A stretch of 64,000 nt of DNA from Streptomyces sp. CB02261 (GTDB lineage Bacteria > Actinomycetota > Actinomycetes > Streptomycetales > Streptomycetaceae), in NCBI RefSeq assembly GCF_001905665.1, contig NZ_LIVX01000003.1, forward strand, positions 381,478-445,477, given 5' to 3'. A program made the translations under genes and the position numbers. This document shows, one piece after another, positions 47,404 to 56,380 of the stretch (the stretch's first letter is position 1; each line of letters opens with the position of its first letter). The notes beneath the pieces are model-generated. The model did no database searches, was not told the origin of the DNA, and was given only the letters and a program-made list of their open reading frames with translations.

Positions 47404-48120
47404 GTGACGGAGGCAGCGGAGCTCCCCGAGGCTCCGGAGCAGGCGCGGACAGTCTTCGGTGAGTACTTCCCGGAGGCCGTGCGGTATGCCGAGCTCCTCG
47501 CTGACGCGGGTGTGAAGCGGGGTCTGATCGGCCCCCGCGAGGTCCCGCGGCTCTGGGAGCGCCACCTGCTGAACTGTGCTGTCCTCTCGGAGGTCGTCCC
47601 CGAGGGCGTCACCGTCTGCGACGTGGGCTCGGGCGCCGGCCTTCCTGGTATCCCCCTGGCACTGGTCCGGCCCGACCTGAAGATCACGCTCCTGGAGCCG
47701 CTTCTCCGTCGGACGAACTTCCTCCAGGAGGTCGTCGAGCTGCTCGGACTCCATCATGTGACCGTGGTCCGGGGACGTGCGGAGGAGATGCTCGGCAAGA
47801 TCACGCCCGTGCACGTGGTGACCGCTCGCGCGGTGGCGCCGCTGGACCGGCTGGCCGGCTGGGGCGTCCCCCTGCTGCGTCCGTACGGGGAGATGCTGGC
47901 GCTCAAGGGCGATACCGCGGAGGAGGAGATCGTGGGTGCTCGTGCCGCGCTCTCCCGCCTCGGTGTGGTGGAGACCTCGGTGCTTCACGTGGGTGAGGGG
48001 ATCGTCGATCCGCTGTCCACCGTCGTCCGGGTAGAGGTCGGCGAGAGCCCGGGTGGTGTGCGGTTCGCGGCGAAGCGGGCCAAGGCCGCCCGGACGAGCA
48101 AGACCCGCCGACGCCGCTGA
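47404..48120 (+). CDS. rsmG: 16S rRNA (guanine527-N7)-methyltransferase RsmG
   Basis: A 238-residue SAM-dependent methyltransferase. The SAM loop is VCDVGSGAGLPGIPLAL; other family segments are PREVPRLWERHLLNC and VVTARAVAPLDRLAGW. It modifies 16S rRNA G527; loss of function is known to give low-level streptomycin resistance and altered secondary metabolism in Streptomyces. The GTG at 47404 follows GGAAGGA and gives the family N-terminus. Preceded by a terminator, so it has its own promoter, and followed by a parS site. Confidence 0.96.
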   Translation: MTEAAELPEAPEQARTVFGEYFPEAVRYAELLADAGVKRGLIGPREVPRLWERHLLNCAVLSEVVPEGVTVCDVGSGAGLPGIPLALVRPDLKITLLEPLLRRTNFLQEVVELLGLHHVTVVRGRAEEMLGKITPVHVVTARAVAPLDRLAGWGVPLLRPYGEMLALKGDTAEEEIVGARAALSRLGVVETSVLHVGEGIVDPLSTVVRVEVGESPGGVRFAAKRAKAARTSKTRRRR

Positions 48121-48181
48121 CTGTCGCATACGTACCATTTCGGAGTGTCGAACGGCCCCGGGCGGGCAGCAGGGGCATGGT

Positions 48182-48195
48182 GTTTCACGTGAAAC
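48182..48195. promoter_or_regulatory. parS site 1
   Basis: GTTTCACGTGAAAC, an exact parS palindrome, in the rsmG-parA gap just downstream of rsmG. ParB nucleates and spreads from such sites. Confidence 0.95.
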
Positions 48196-48356
48196 GTCGC
48201 TCACTGCTGCAGGGGATCATCAGCCGCGGTCGCGCGGCCGCCACGCCCCGGGACCGTCGACCCCGTGTGAAGCCACCCGCGCGGGTTACGGAGATGTCCA
48301 CAGAGGTGGATTCACCCACAGAACCACCGGCCTCGCTGGTTCGCGACCCCGAAAGC

Positions 48357-49433
48357 ATGGCAGGCTCTCCCCATCGCGAGCCTGAAGCCGAGGAGAGTGA
48401 ATCCTTGCGGTCCGACGCCAACATCGCGGGACCGATGACCGATCCGGTCCCCGGTCCCCGAACCGAATCGGTGGGGGAGGATGTTTCACGTGAAACACCG
48501 CCCCCGATGGACGACACCCCCATTGGTCGTGCTGCCCAGCTGGCAGTAGAAGCCTTGGGTCGTGCCGGTGAGGGACTTCCCCGCCCGGCGCAGACTCGCG
48601 TGATGGTGGTCGCCAATCAGAAGGGCGGCGTGGGCAAGACGACCACGACGGTCAACCTTGCCGCGTCCCTGGCCCTCCACGGTGCCCGGGTCCTGGTCAT
48701 CGACCTGGACCCGCAGGGCAACGCCTCCACGGCACTGGGTATCGACCACCACGCCGAGGTCCCCTCGATCTACGACGTCCTCGTCGACAGCAAACCGCTC
48801 TCCGATGTGGTGCAGCCGGTCATGGACGTCGAGGGCCTCTTCTGTGCCCCCGCCACCATCGACCTCGCTGGCGCGGAGATCGAGCTGGTGTCGCTGGTGG
48901 CGCGAGAGAGCCGGCTGCAGCGGGCGATCCAGGCCTACGAGCAGCCGCTGGACTACATCCTGATCGACTGCCCGCCGTCGCTCGGTCTGCTCACGGTCAA
49001 CGCCATGGTGGCCGGAGCCGAGGTACTGATCCCGATCCAGTGCGAGTACTACGCGCTGGAGGGGCTCGGACAGCTCCTGAGGAACGTCGACCTGGTCCGG
49101 GGGCACCTCAACCCGGCGCTCCATGTGTCGACGATCCTGCTCACCATGTACGACGGCCGGACGAGGCTCGCCTCCCAGGTCGCCGACGAGGTCCGCACCC
49201 ACTTCGCCGAGGAGGTGCTGCGGACCAGCATTCCGAGGTCCGTCCGTATCTCGGAGGCCCCGAGCTATGGGCAGACGGTGCTCACCTACGACCCGGGCTC
49301 CAGCGGTGCCCTGTCGTATCTCGAAGCGGCTCGTGAGATCGCCCTGCGGGGGGCCGCCGTGCACTACGACCCGCAGCACGCCCATGTAGGGCACCAGAAC
49401 AACCAGCGCAGCATGTCGGAGGGGATCCAGTGA
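48357..49433 (+). CDS. parA: chromosome partitioning ATPase ParA
   Basis: About 358 residues with this start. A disordered N-terminus (about 1-75) is followed by the deviant Walker A, VVANQKGGVGKTTTTVNLA, then VIDLDPQGNASTALGI and IDCPPSLGLLTVNA, the ParA/Soj signature. ParA drives segregation of ParB-parS complexes during sporulation. The start is ambiguous: in-frame candidates lie at 48177, 48294, 48357, 48435 and 48507. 48357 is chosen because it leaves room for promoters, as reported upstream of S. coelicolor parA. A parS site lies inside the coding region (VSRET codons). Overlaps parB by 4 bases. Confidence 0.92.
   Translation: MAGSPHREPEAEESESLRSDANIAGPMTDPVPGPRTESVGEDVSRETPPPMDDTPIGRAAQLAVEALGRAGEGLPRPAQTRVMVVANQKGGVGKTTTTVNLAASLALHGARVLVIDLDPQGNASTALGIDHHAEVPSIYDVLVDSKPLSDVVQPVMDVEGLFCAPATIDLAGAEIELVSLVARESRLQRAIQAYEQPLDYILIDCPPSLGLLTVNAMVAGAEVLIPIQCEYYALEGLGQLLRNVDLVRGHLNPALHVSTILLTMYDGRTRLASQVADEVRTHFAEEVLRTSIPRSVRISEAPSYGQTVLTYDPGSSGALSYLEAAREIALRGAAVHYDPQHAHVGHQNNQRSMSEGIQ
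48483..48496. promoter_or_regulatory. parS site 2 (inside parA)
   Basis: Exact GTTTCACGTGAAAC within the N-terminal coding part of parA, read as Val-Ser-Arg-Glu-Thr. Confidence 0.95.
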
Positions 49434-50530
49434 GTGAGCGACGTAGGGGATTGGGGCGTGGGCTCGGTGCGCTGATTCCCGCTGCTCCCCAGGAACGACA
49501 GACGCCGACCGCCGGCGTCGGAGCGGGTGTGGCCTCCCCCGGCGTGGCCCCCGCCCCGCCCTCGGGCCGAGGGGTCGCGGCGGCGAAGCTGGCGACGCTG
49601 CCGCAGAGCGCGCAGTCGCCGGAGTCCACGCCCTCGTGGAACGCAGTCGAGGCGGTGTCGCGGCCGGAACCTCCGGCCGGTGCCTACTTCACTGAGCTTC
49701 CGCTCGACGCCATCGTTCCCAACCGGCACCAGCCGCGTGAGGTCTTCGACGAGGACGCTCTGGCGGAGCTCGTCATCTCCGTCAAGGAGGTGGGCCTGCT
49801 CCAGCCGGTGGTCGTGCGCAAGGTGGAGGACGAGCGCTACGAGCTCGTCATGGGTGAGCGTCGCCTGCGGGCGTCGAAGGCGGCCGGTCTTGAGCGGATC
49901 CCCGCGATCGTCCGGGACACCGACGACGAGAAGATGCTCCTGGACGCACTGCTGGAGAACCTTCACCGTGCCCAGCTGAACGCGATCGAAGAGGCGCACG
50001 CCTACGAGCAGTTGCTCAAGGACTTCGGCTGCACTCATGACCAGCTCGCGGAGCGGATCGGGCGGTCGCGCCCGCAGATCTCCAACACGCTGCGTCTTCT
50101 GCGGCTCTCGCCGCCGGTGCAGCGGAGGGTCGCCGCGGGAGTGCTGTCCGCCGGGCACGCGCGCGCCCTGCTCGGTGTGGAGGACCCGGAATCCCAGGAC
50201 AAGCTGGCGTACCGGATCGTCTCCGAGGGCCTGTCGGTGCGGTCCGTCGAGGAGATCGTGAGTCTCATGGGCTCCGAGGAGCCCGTCGGTACGGTCAAGC
50301 CGAAGGGTCCGCGCGCCGGCGGCCGTGTCTCGCCCGCGCTGACGGAACTGGCCTCCCGGCTCTCGGACCGGTTCGAGACCCGGGTGAAGGTCGACCTGGG
50401 GCAGAAGAAGGGCAAGATCGTCGTCGAGTTCGCCTCGATGGAGGACCTGGAGCGGATCCTCTCGACGCTGGCTCCCGGCGAGGGCCGGGTCATGGACCAG
50501 AAGAACGCCGAACAGAGCACGGAGGGCTGA
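49430..50530 (+). CDS. parB: chromosome partitioning protein ParB
   Basis: A 366-residue protein. The N-terminal basic stretch SERRRGLGRGLGALIPAAP is followed by the ParB/Srx CTPase domain, with box II-like VMGERRLRASKAAG. An HTH (DFGCTHDQLAERIGRSRPQI) and a C-terminal dimerisation domain (ASRLSDRFETRVKVDLGQKKG) complete it. It binds parS, spreads as a CTP-dependent clamp and condenses the origin region. GTG start overlapping the parA stop (GTGA). A hairpin follows at 50560-50601. Confidence 0.97.
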   Translation: MSERRRGLGRGLGALIPAAPQERQTPTAGVGAGVASPGVAPAPPSGRGVAAAKLATLPQSAQSPESTPSWNAVEAVSRPEPPAGAYFTELPLDAIVPNRHQPREVFDEDALAELVISVKEVGLLQPVVVRKVEDERYELVMGERRLRASKAAGLERIPAIVRDTDDEKMLLDALLENLHRAQLNAIEEAHAYEQLLKDFGCTHDQLAERIGRSRPQISNTLRLLRLSPPVQRRVAAGVLSAGHARALLGVEDPESQDKLAYRIVSEGLSVRSVEEIVSLMGSEEPVGTVKPKGPRAGGRVSPALTELASRLSDRFETRVKVDLGQKKGKIVVEFASMEDLERILSTLAPGEGRVMDQKNAEQSTEG

Positions 50531-50559
50531 GCCTTCCCGCTGTAGGTGAGGCCGCCCAG

Positions 50560-50601
50560 GGGCGGGTCCTGCTCCGGTCTTCACCGGAACGCGGCCCGCC
50601 C
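50560..50601 (+). terminator. terminator after parB
   Basis: The outer arms GGGCGGG (50560-50566) and CCCGCCC (50595-50601) enclose an inner CCGGT/ACCGG hairpin, 29 bp after the parB stop. Confidence 0.65.
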
Positions 50602-50693
50602 TTTGCCTGTGAGCGCTGTCCCCCCGATCGCCTGATCGATACGATTCCAAGAGGCGTATCCGTACTCGATGGCGAGGGAAGTGAGGAGCGGCT

Positions 50694-51311
50694 GTGGGGC
50701 GTCGGCTCGTACCGCTCACGCTGGACAACCTTCCGGACCTGCCCCAACGGTGTCGCTCCTGCGTCTTCTGGGAGCTGGACCCGGTCAGCGGAGAGGCCGC
50801 GGTGAAGGCCGGGCGGCCGGAGCTGGAGAAGGAAGCCTGGATCTCCGGCGTTCTGCTGGAATGGGGATCCTGCGGCAGGGTCGTCTATGTCGACGACGTT
50901 CCGGTCGGCTATGTGCTCTACGCTCCCCCGGCCTATGTGCCGCGCTCGACGGCCTTTCCGACGAGTCCCGTGGCCGCCGATGCCGCTCAGCTGATGACCG
51001 CCTGGATCATGCCCGGCTACCAGGGTCAGGGGCTGGGCCGGGTCATGGTGCAGACGGTGGCGAAGGATCTGCTGCGACGGGGGTTCAAGGCCATCGAGGC
51101 GTTCGGAGACGCTCGGTGGAAGGAACCCGCCTGTGTGCTGCCGGTCGATCATCTGCTGGCGGTGGGCTTCAAGACGGTGCGGCCGCATCCGGCCTTTCCC
51201 CGACTGAGGTTGGAGCTGCGGACGACGCTCTCCTGGAAGGAGGACGTCGAGATGGCCCTGGACCGACTTCTCGGCGCCGTACAGAAGGAGCCTGTCCTGC
51301 GACCGCTCTAA
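50694..51311 (+). CDS. GNAT family N-acetyltransferase
   Basis: A 205-residue GNAT-fold protein with the acetyl-CoA-binding segment GYQGQGLGRVMVQTVAKDLL in the C-terminal half and the beta-strand VVYVDDVPVGYVLYAPP before it. A Cys-containing N-terminal segment (LPQRCRSCVFWELD) is conserved-looking in such parB-linked proteins. It acetylates an unknown substrate. GTG start after GAGGAGCG. Sits between parB and the two parS/thioredoxin region, a conserved Streptomyces position. Confidence 0.88.
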   Translation: MGRRLVPLTLDNLPDLPQRCRSCVFWELDPVSGEAAVKAGRPELEKEAWISGVLLEWGSCGRVVYVDDVPVGYVLYAPPAYVPRSTAFPTSPVAADAAQLMTAWIMPGYQGQGLGRVMVQTVAKDLLRRGFKAIEAFGDARWKEPACVLPVDHLLAVGFKTVRPHPAFPRLRLELRTTLSWKEDVEMALDRLLGAVQKEPVLRPL

Positions 51312-51326
51312 CCTGAGGAGACGAGA

Positions 51327-51355
51327 ACGGCCCGCCCCCGGAAGGGGCGGGCCGT
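51327..51355. terminator. terminator between GNAT gene and trxA
   Basis: Perfect 12-bp arms, ACGGCCCGCCCC and GGGGCGGGCCGT, with a 5-base loop lie between the convergent GNAT and trxA genes. Confidence 0.85.
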
Positions 51356-51374
51356 CTGGGTTCCAGCTCTGTGT

Positions 51375-51388
51375 GTTTCACGTGAAAC
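51375..51388. promoter_or_regulatory. parS site 3
   Basis: Exact GTTTCACGTGAAAC in the GNAT-trxA intergenic region. Confidence 0.95.
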
Positions 51389-51397
51389 AGCAGCTGT

Positions 51398-51411
51398 GTT
51401 TCACGTGAAAC
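51398..51411. promoter_or_regulatory. parS site 4
   Basis: Exact GTTTCACGTGAAAC only 9 bp from parS site 3, giving a close pair. Confidence 0.95.
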
Positions 51412-51423
51412 GGCGAGCGAGCG

Positions 51424-51756
51424 TCAGGCCTTGGTCGGCTCGACGAAGCCCTCAAGGTCGCGCAGGATGGCGGCCTTGGGCTTGGCGCCGACGATCGTCT
51501 TCACGACCTCGCCGCCCTGGTACACGTTCAGCGTCGGGATGGACATGACGCCGTACTTGGCGGCCGTGGCCGGGTTCTCGTCGATGTTGAGCTTCACGAT
51601 CTCGATCTCGCCGTGCTCGGCGGCGATGGCCTCCAGCGACGGGGCGATCTGACGGCAGGGGCCGCACCAGGCCGCCCAGAAGTCCACCAGGACGGGCTTG
51701 TCGCTCTTGAGGACGTCGTCTTCGAAGGAAGCGTCGGTCACAGTCTTCAGGGCCAC
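51424..51756 (-). CDS. trxA: thioredoxin
   Basis: A 110-residue thioredoxin with active site WCGPC in [16 protein letters not shown], cis-Pro in MSIPTLNVY and the usual C-terminal helix. It reduces protein disulfides in the cytosol and is recycled by TrxB. The GTG at 51756 follows a strong AAGGAGG. It lies 46 bp downstream of trxB on the same strand, so both probably respond to the SigR-type promoter in front of trxB. Confidence 0.96.
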   Translation of the reverse strand: MALKTVTDASFEDDVLKSDKPVLVDFWAAWCGPCRQIAPSLEAIAAEHGEIEIVKLNIDENPATAAKYGVMSIPTLNVYQGGEVVKTIVGAKPKAAILRDLEGFVEPTKA

Positions 51757-51802
51757 AGCGGCCTCCTTGATCTCGCGGGGTGTGGGTGGGGAGAGACGGG
51801 GG

Positions 51803-52768
51803 TCAGACCGCGGGGGTCTCGGCCAGCTTCTCGCTGTCGGCGAGGGCGGCCAGGAAACGCTCGGCGTCGAGCGCGGCGGAGCAGCCGGTGCCGGCGGCCG
51901 TGATGGCCTGGCGGTAGGTGTGGTCGACGACATCGCCGGCGCCGAAGACACCGGTGAGGTTCGTCCGCGTCGACGGGGCGGCCACCTTGAGGTAGCCCTC
52001 CTCGTCGAGCTCCAGCTGGCCCTTGAAGAGCTCGGTCCGCGGGTCGTGGCCCACAGCGATGAAGAGGCCCGTGACGGGAAGCTGGCGGGTCTCGCCGGTC
52101 TTCGTGTCACGCAGGGTCAGTCCGCTGAGCTTCTGCTCGCCGTGGATCTCGGTGACCTCGCTGTCCCAGGCGAACGAGATCTTCGGGTCGGCGAAGGCAC
52201 GCTGCTGCATGGCCTTCGAGGCACGGAGGGTGTCGCGGCGGTGGACGATGGTGACGGACTTGGCGAAGCGGGAGAGGAAGGTGGCCTCCTCGATCGCGGT
52301 GTCGCCGCCGCCGACGACGGCGATGTCCTGGTCCTTGAAGAAGAACCCGTCGCAGGTGGCGCACCAGGAGACACCGCGGCCGGAGAGCGTGTCCTCGTTC
52401 GGGAGGCCGAGCTTGCGGTGCTGGGAGCCCGTGGTGACGATGACGGCCTTGGCGCGGTGCACGGTGCCGGCGGTGTCGGTGACGGTCTTGATCTCGCCGG
52501 TGAGGTCCACGGCGATGACATCGTCCGGGACCAGCTCGGCGCCGAAGCGCTCGGCCTGGGCCCGCATGTTGTCCATCAGGTCCGGGCCCATGATGCCGTC
52601 ACGGAAGCCGGGGAAGTTCTCGACCTCGGTCGTGTTCATCAGTGCGCCACCCGCGGTGACGGCACCTTCGAAGACCAGAGGGTTCAGCGACGCTCGGGCG
52701 GTGTAGAGCGCTGCGGTGTAACCCGCGGGCCCCGAGCCGATAATGATCACGTTACGGACGTCGCTCAC
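51803..52768 (-). CDS. trxB: thioredoxin reductase
   Basis: A 321-residue flavoprotein. The FAD dinucleotide motif is [19 protein letters not shown]; the redox-active CATC lies in [12 protein letters not shown]; the NADPH motif is [15 protein letters not shown]; the C-terminal FAD loop is [10 protein letters not shown]. It transfers electrons from NADPH to thioredoxin. GTG start after GAGGAAG. Upstream is a GGAAT-N18-GTT promoter, matching oxidative/thiol stress control by SigR. Confidence 0.97.
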   Translation of the reverse strand: MSDVRNVIIIGSGPAGYTAALYTARASLNPLVFEGAVTAGGALMNTTEVENFPGFRDGIMGPDLMDNMRAQAERFGAELVPDDVIAVDLTGEIKTVTDTAGTVHRAKAVIVTTGSQHRKLGLPNEDTLSGRGVSWCATCDGFFFKDQDIAVVGGGDTAIEEATFLSRFAKSVTIVHRRDTLRASKAMQQRAFADPKISFAWDSEVTEIHGEQKLSGLTLRDTKTGETRQLPVTGLFIAVGHDPRTELFKGQLELDEEGYLKVAAPSTRTNLTGVFGAGDVVDHTYRQAITAAGTGCSAALDAERFLAALADSEKLAETPAV

Positions 52769-52840
52769 GGGTTTCTTCCTCGTCTCTGCAGACTGCCACT
52801 GCCTACGGGGGCGGTTGTCTCGGTCGCTCTCACCCCACCC

Positions 52841-52866
52841 AACGGATCCTAAGGGGCGTACATTCC
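52841..52866 (-). promoter_or_regulatory. SigR-type promoter of trxBA
   Basis: On the minus strand, GGAAT (52862-52866) is followed, after exactly 18 bases, by GTT (52841-52843). This is the consensus for the disulfide-stress sigma factor SigR of Streptomyces, which is known to control trxBA. It lies about 70 bp upstream of the trxB start codon. Confidence 0.85.
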
Positions 52867-52907
52867 CGGGACGGCCGCACGGCACCGCAGTAGGACGACG
52901 AGCGAGG

Positions 52908-53849
52908 TCAGGAGCGGGGATACGTCCGGCTGAACAGGAGATCGGCGGCTGGACTTCCGCCGGCCGTGGCCCGGTCGGCGCAGGAGGCGTCGAGCACATA
53001 GGCCTGGACCCGGGTGCTGTCCGCGGGATCGGGCAGCACGACCAGATACGCCGACTGCCCCTGGTACACGCCTCGCTCATGGCCGAGCACCGTGTCGGTG
53101 CGCCCCGTGCCGGCCAGGACACAGCCGGGGACGCCGCTGTCCCTGTTCCGCTGGGGGGTGGTGGTCTTCGTTTCGGCGGACATCGACTCGGGTCCGATTC
53201 CCTGGGGTGTCCTCAGGGTCCTGTCCTCGGCCAGGAGCGCGTGGACACGGTCCTCGACCGGAGCACCGGAGAAGGGGGTCAGCGTGGCTCCGGCGACCGT
53301 GTCGGCCTTCCGGGTGTCCGCGGCGTCGCCTCCGGCGGTCATGTTCCCTGCCTGGCTGAGGTAGAGGCTCGTTCCGAGCACGACGGCACCGAAAGCGGCG
53401 CCGAGCGTAGAGAGCAGCGCGATCCGGCGGCGGGGTCGCCTGGTCCGGGCGGGACCGGTGGAGGCGCCGGGACGTCCGGCGGGGCGGTCCGCGACGGGGG
53501 GCCGCGAGGGGGCGGCGGCCTTCTCGGACCGGGTGCGCGATGTTTCACGTGAAACGGGGGCGTCGCTCTCGCTCTCCGGCGTCGTGGCGTCGAGGAGGGC
53601 CTCGGCGGCGAGGGCGGCGTCGATGCGGCCGGCGATCTCAGCGGGCATGCGGGGCGGCCCGGGCAGGGTGCCCAGAAGGCCCCGGATCTCGTCCAGGGAG
53701 GTGCGTACATCGGCGCAGAGGGGGCAGGCGTCCAGATGGCGGCGCACGGCGGCGGAGCGGCTCGGGGAGAGCAGCCCCTCGGTCAGGTCGGAGATCTCCG
53801 AGACGTCCGGGTGCTGTGTCGTGTCGGCCTTGCCGGTCGTGGAAGTCAC
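52908..53849 (-). CDS. zinc-finger anti-sigma factor of the SigM type
   Basis: A 313-residue protein. A ZAS motif, [11 protein letters not shown] (HxxxCxxC), lies at about residues 38-45. A cytoplasmic linker rich in Ala/Arg/Pro, one membrane helix (about 140-165, [20 protein letters not shown]) and an extracytoplasmic sensor region with one Cys near 245 and another near 290 follow. It should hold the adjacent sigma factor inactive at the membrane. Its start overlaps the sigM stop (ATGA). The order matches mycobacterial sigM-rsmA. A parS site lies inside the gene. Confidence 0.9.
   Translation of the reverse strand: MTSTTGKADTTQHPDVSEISDLTEGLLSPSRSAAVRRHLDACPLCADVRTSLDEIRGLLGTLPGPPRMPAEIAGRIDAALAAEALLDATTPESESDAPVSRETSRTRSEKAAAPSRPPVADRPAGRPGASTGPARTRRPRRRIALLSTLGAAFGAVVLGTSLYLSQAGNMTAGGDAADTRKADTVAGATLTPFSGAPVEDRVHALLAEDRTLRTPQGIGPESMSAETKTTTPQRNRDSGVPGCVLAGTGRTDTVLGHERGVYQGQSAYLVVLPDPADSTRVQAYVLDASCADRATAGGSPAADLLFSRTYPRS
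53542..53555. promoter_or_regulatory. parS site 5 (inside the anti-sigma gene)
   Basis: Exact GTTTCACGTGAAAC in coding sequence, again read as Val-Ser-Arg-Glu-Thr, in the disordered linker of the anti-sigma factor. Confidence 0.95.
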
Positions 53850-54550
53850 GCGCGCCCACCTCCGCCCTTCACAGCAGCTGGATCAGTCGGTCCGGAATCC
53901 GTAGGCCCCGGCACCGGTGGGACGGATGTCCCCGGCGTCCGGTTCCTTCCCCCCTCGGAGGCATCGTTACCCACGGTGTCGGCGCGCAGATGAGTGACCA
54001 TCGGGAGCAGCCGTGCCCGCCCGCGCGCGCAGCGGCTCTTCACGGTGCCGGTGGGAACGCCGAGGATACGGGCCGCCTCCGCCACCGGGTATCCCTGCAT
54101 GTCGACCAGGACGAGGGCGGCACGCTGGTCGGCGGGGATAGCTGCGAGTGCTGCGAGGACCTCCCGGTGGACATCCTGTCGTTCCACGGGTGCCTCGGCC
54201 GATTCGTGGGGTTCGAGGAGCTGCTCGAACCGGTCGGAGTCGTCGACGGGTGAGGTTCTGCGGGAGGCCGTCTTGCGGGCGCGGTCGAGACAGGCGTTCA
54301 CCGTGATGCGGTGGAGCCAGGTGGTGACGGCCGACTGGCCGCGGAAGGTGTGGGCGGCCCGGAAGGCGGAGATCAGGGCGTCCTGGACGGCATCAGCGGC
54401 TTCCTCGCGGTCCCCCAGGGTCCGCAGGGCGACCGCCCACAGCCGGTCCCGATGGCGCCGCACGAGCTCACCGAAGGCGTCCGGATGCCCGGCGACGTGG
54501 AGCGCCAAGAGCTCCTGGTCGCCTGTGGCCCTGTCTATCGGATCGTCCAA
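53846..54550 (-). CDS. sigM: ECF sigma factor SigM
   Basis: A 234-residue ECF sigma factor. Region 2 contains FGELVRRHRDRLWAVALRT and DAVQDALISAFRAAHTF; region 4 has LAAIPADQRAALVLVDMQGY and ARILGVPTGTVKSRCARGRARL. A Gly/Pro/Ser-rich tail follows. It is controlled by the adjacent zinc-finger anti-sigma factor. The TTG at 54550 (LDDPIDRATGDQE) is the best start: region 2 begins soon after, GGGAGG lies upstream, and no ATG or GTG fits. The upstream gene is the pseudokinase, 26 bp away. Confidence 0.9.
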   Translation of the reverse strand: MDDPIDRATGDQELLALHVAGHPDAFGELVRRHRDRLWAVALRTLGDREEAADAVQDALISAFRAAHTFRGQSAVTTWLHRITVNACLDRARKTASRRTSPVDDSDRFEQLLEPHESAEAPVERQDVHREVLAALAAIPADQRAALVLVDMQGYPVAEAARILGVPTGTVKSRCARGRARLLPMVTHLRADTVGNDASEGGRNRTPGTSVPPVPGPTDSGPTDPAAVKGGGGRA

Positions 54551-54576
54551 CGGTGAGCTCCCTCCCCGTGCGGTGG

Positions 54577-56262
54577 TCAGCCCATGATCTTGATCTCGGT
54601 CAGCTTGCCTCGGAAACCGCCGTCGCTGTCGGGCAGCTTCGTCAGCCAGACCAGAAGGTATCGGCTCGTGACGGGCTTGGTGGGTGTGAGCGTGACGTCG
54701 GTGCCGTCTCCGGACGCCTGCGTCGTGAACGCGTCGACCGATGAGGGCGTCTCCGATGCGTCGGAGGGCGCGGTGCGCAGCTCCACCGAGGTGTGCCCCA
54801 CGAACGACAGCTCGACGGAGCTGATGTCCTGGGCCTTGCCCAGGTCGAGCATGATGCCCACACCGGATTTCAGATTGCCGAACTCGGCGCTGGCGTAGCT
54901 CACGGTGTGCCAGGACGTACTGGGGTCGCCGTCGTAGGCGTTCTCTATGACCTGGCCGTTCTCCGCGCCGTTGCCCAGCGGGTCGAAGTCCGCGGCGGAC
55001 TCGATGGCGATCGGCTTGGGCGGCGGCGGCTTCTCGTCGGCCGTCGGCGTCGTCACCGGAGTCTTGGGGGTGGCCTCCTCGGCGAGGAGGCGGTCCGCGA
55101 TCTGCCAGCTGCCCAGGCCGAGGGCGGCGATGAGAAGGGCGGAGACGGCCCACTTCAGTGCCGTGCCGGTGCGGCTCTGGAGCGGGGGCGGCGGCACGAT
55201 CACCGGCTGGGTGATCGCCGGACGCTGCTGGGGGCGACCGTAGGTGCCCTGCTGGTACGTCGTGCGCTGGTACTCGGGGGGTGTGGCGAACTCCGGCTCC
55301 GGCGGCTTCACCCGAGGCATCGCGGCCACGGCCTTGGCCAACTCGTCCGGAGTGGTGCAGGGCGGTTCCTGGCGCGAGGCGGTGGCCCCGTCGTTGGCCA
55401 GGGCGCGCATGGCGATCTCGGAGAGGCCCCGGTGGACGCCGGCGCGGACCTGGTCGGGCGGGAGCAGGCCGACGCCCTTGGGCAGGCCGGAAAGCCCGTA
55501 GGCGTCGCTGTCGTACGGCCAGCGCTTGGTGAGGGCGGCGTACAGGAGTGCGCCGATCGCCTCGGTGTCGGTGCGCTGGGGACGCTCGGCGGTGATGCCG
55601 CGCAGGGCGGCGTTCACGGCCAGGCCGCGGATCCGGTACTGGCCGGTGGAACTGCGCAGGACGGCGCTCGGTGTGAGCCGGAGGTGCGCGAGGCCTTCGC
55701 GGTGGGCGGCGGCCATGGCCTGGGAGACCTGGCTGACGAGCTGGTAGGCGTCGTGGGCCTCCAGCGGGCCGAGCGCGAGCAGCGCGGTCAGCTCGGTGGA
55801 GTCCGGGAGCCACTCGTGCACGACGTACACGAGGTCGTTCTCCTCGACGGCGTCGAGGACCTGGACGAAGCGAGGGTCGCCGAGGAGGGCCGAGGAGCGG
55901 GCCGCGGCCAGGACCGAGCGGGCTCGGGGATGGTCCGCGGGCAGCAGATGGACCCCGACGGCACGCCGGAGTTTCTCGTCGACGGCACGCCAGCTGCTGA
56001 AGCCGTCCAGACGGGTGACGCACTCCTCCAGCCGGTAGCGCTTGGCCAACTTGTGGCCGCTGTGCAGTTCGGGAGCCGTGGGGGAGGGCTGTTCGCCGCT
56101 CTGTCGTTCGACCGCCTTCTTCTCCGTGGCCTCGGCGGTCTGCTCCGCCGCCTTCTGCTCTTCCGCCACCCCGTCGGTCGCGGCCGTGTCCGCCTTGGCG
56201 GTCAGCGGGTCGTCTCCGCTGTTGTCGGCCACGTCGACGGCAGCCGTGCTACGTTCCGCCAC
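54577..56262 (-). CDS. membrane pseudokinase with extracellular discoidin-like domain
   Basis: About 561 residues. An acidic Ala/Glu-rich N-terminus (1-70) is followed by a kinase-fold domain (about 75-320) that has lost its catalytic motifs. The HRD loop reads LAHLRLTPSAVL, DFG is replaced by IRGLAV and the Gly-loop is absent, so it should be inactive. A linker, one membrane helix (about 378-400) and an outer domain (about 425-560) with VIENAYDGDPSTSWHT and GVGIMLDLG, resembling F5/8-C sugar-binding folds, complete it. In mycobacteria this architecture is fused to MurJ/MviN; here it is a separate gene beside murJ. GTG at 56262 preferred. Confidence 0.8.
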   Translation of the reverse strand: MAERSTAAVDVADNSGDDPLTAKADTAATDGVAEEQKAAEQTAEATEKKAVERQSGEQPSPTAPELHSGHKLAKRYRLEECVTRLDGFSSWRAVDEKLRRAVGVHLLPADHPRARSVLAAARSSALLGDPRFVQVLDAVEENDLVYVVHEWLPDSTELTALLALGPLEAHDAYQLVSQVSQAMAAAHREGLAHLRLTPSAVLRSSTGQYRIRGLAVNAALRGITAERPQRTDTEAIGALLYAALTKRWPYDSDAYGLSGLPKGVGLLPPDQVRAGVHRGLSEIAMRALANDGATASRQEPPCTTPDELAKAVAAMPRVKPPEPEFATPPEYQRTTYQQGTYGRPQQRPAITQPVIVPPPPLQSRTGTALKWAVSALLIAALGLGSWQIADRLLAEEATPKTPVTTPTADEKPPPPKPIAIESAADFDPLGNGAENGQVIENAYDGDPSTSWHTVSYASAEFGNLKSGVGIMLDLGKAQDISSVELSFVGHTSVELRTAPSDASETPSSVDAFTTQASGDGTDVTLTPTKPVTSRYLLVWLTKLPDSDGGFRGKLTEIKIMG

Positions 56263-56380
56263 CGTCGTTCCTGCCTCCCCATCCGTTGCGCCACATCCAA
56301 CAGCCAAGCCAATTGTGCCCACAGTCGGACGCTATGCACGACACGCGGTTCCCCCCGATGGTTGTGCGGGAACCGCCGGT

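Noticed and set aside
48177..48356. A longer ParA starting at 48177, inside parS site 1.
   Set aside because: It would leave almost no room for a promoter and the extra residues look non-conserved. It is kept only as an alternative start.
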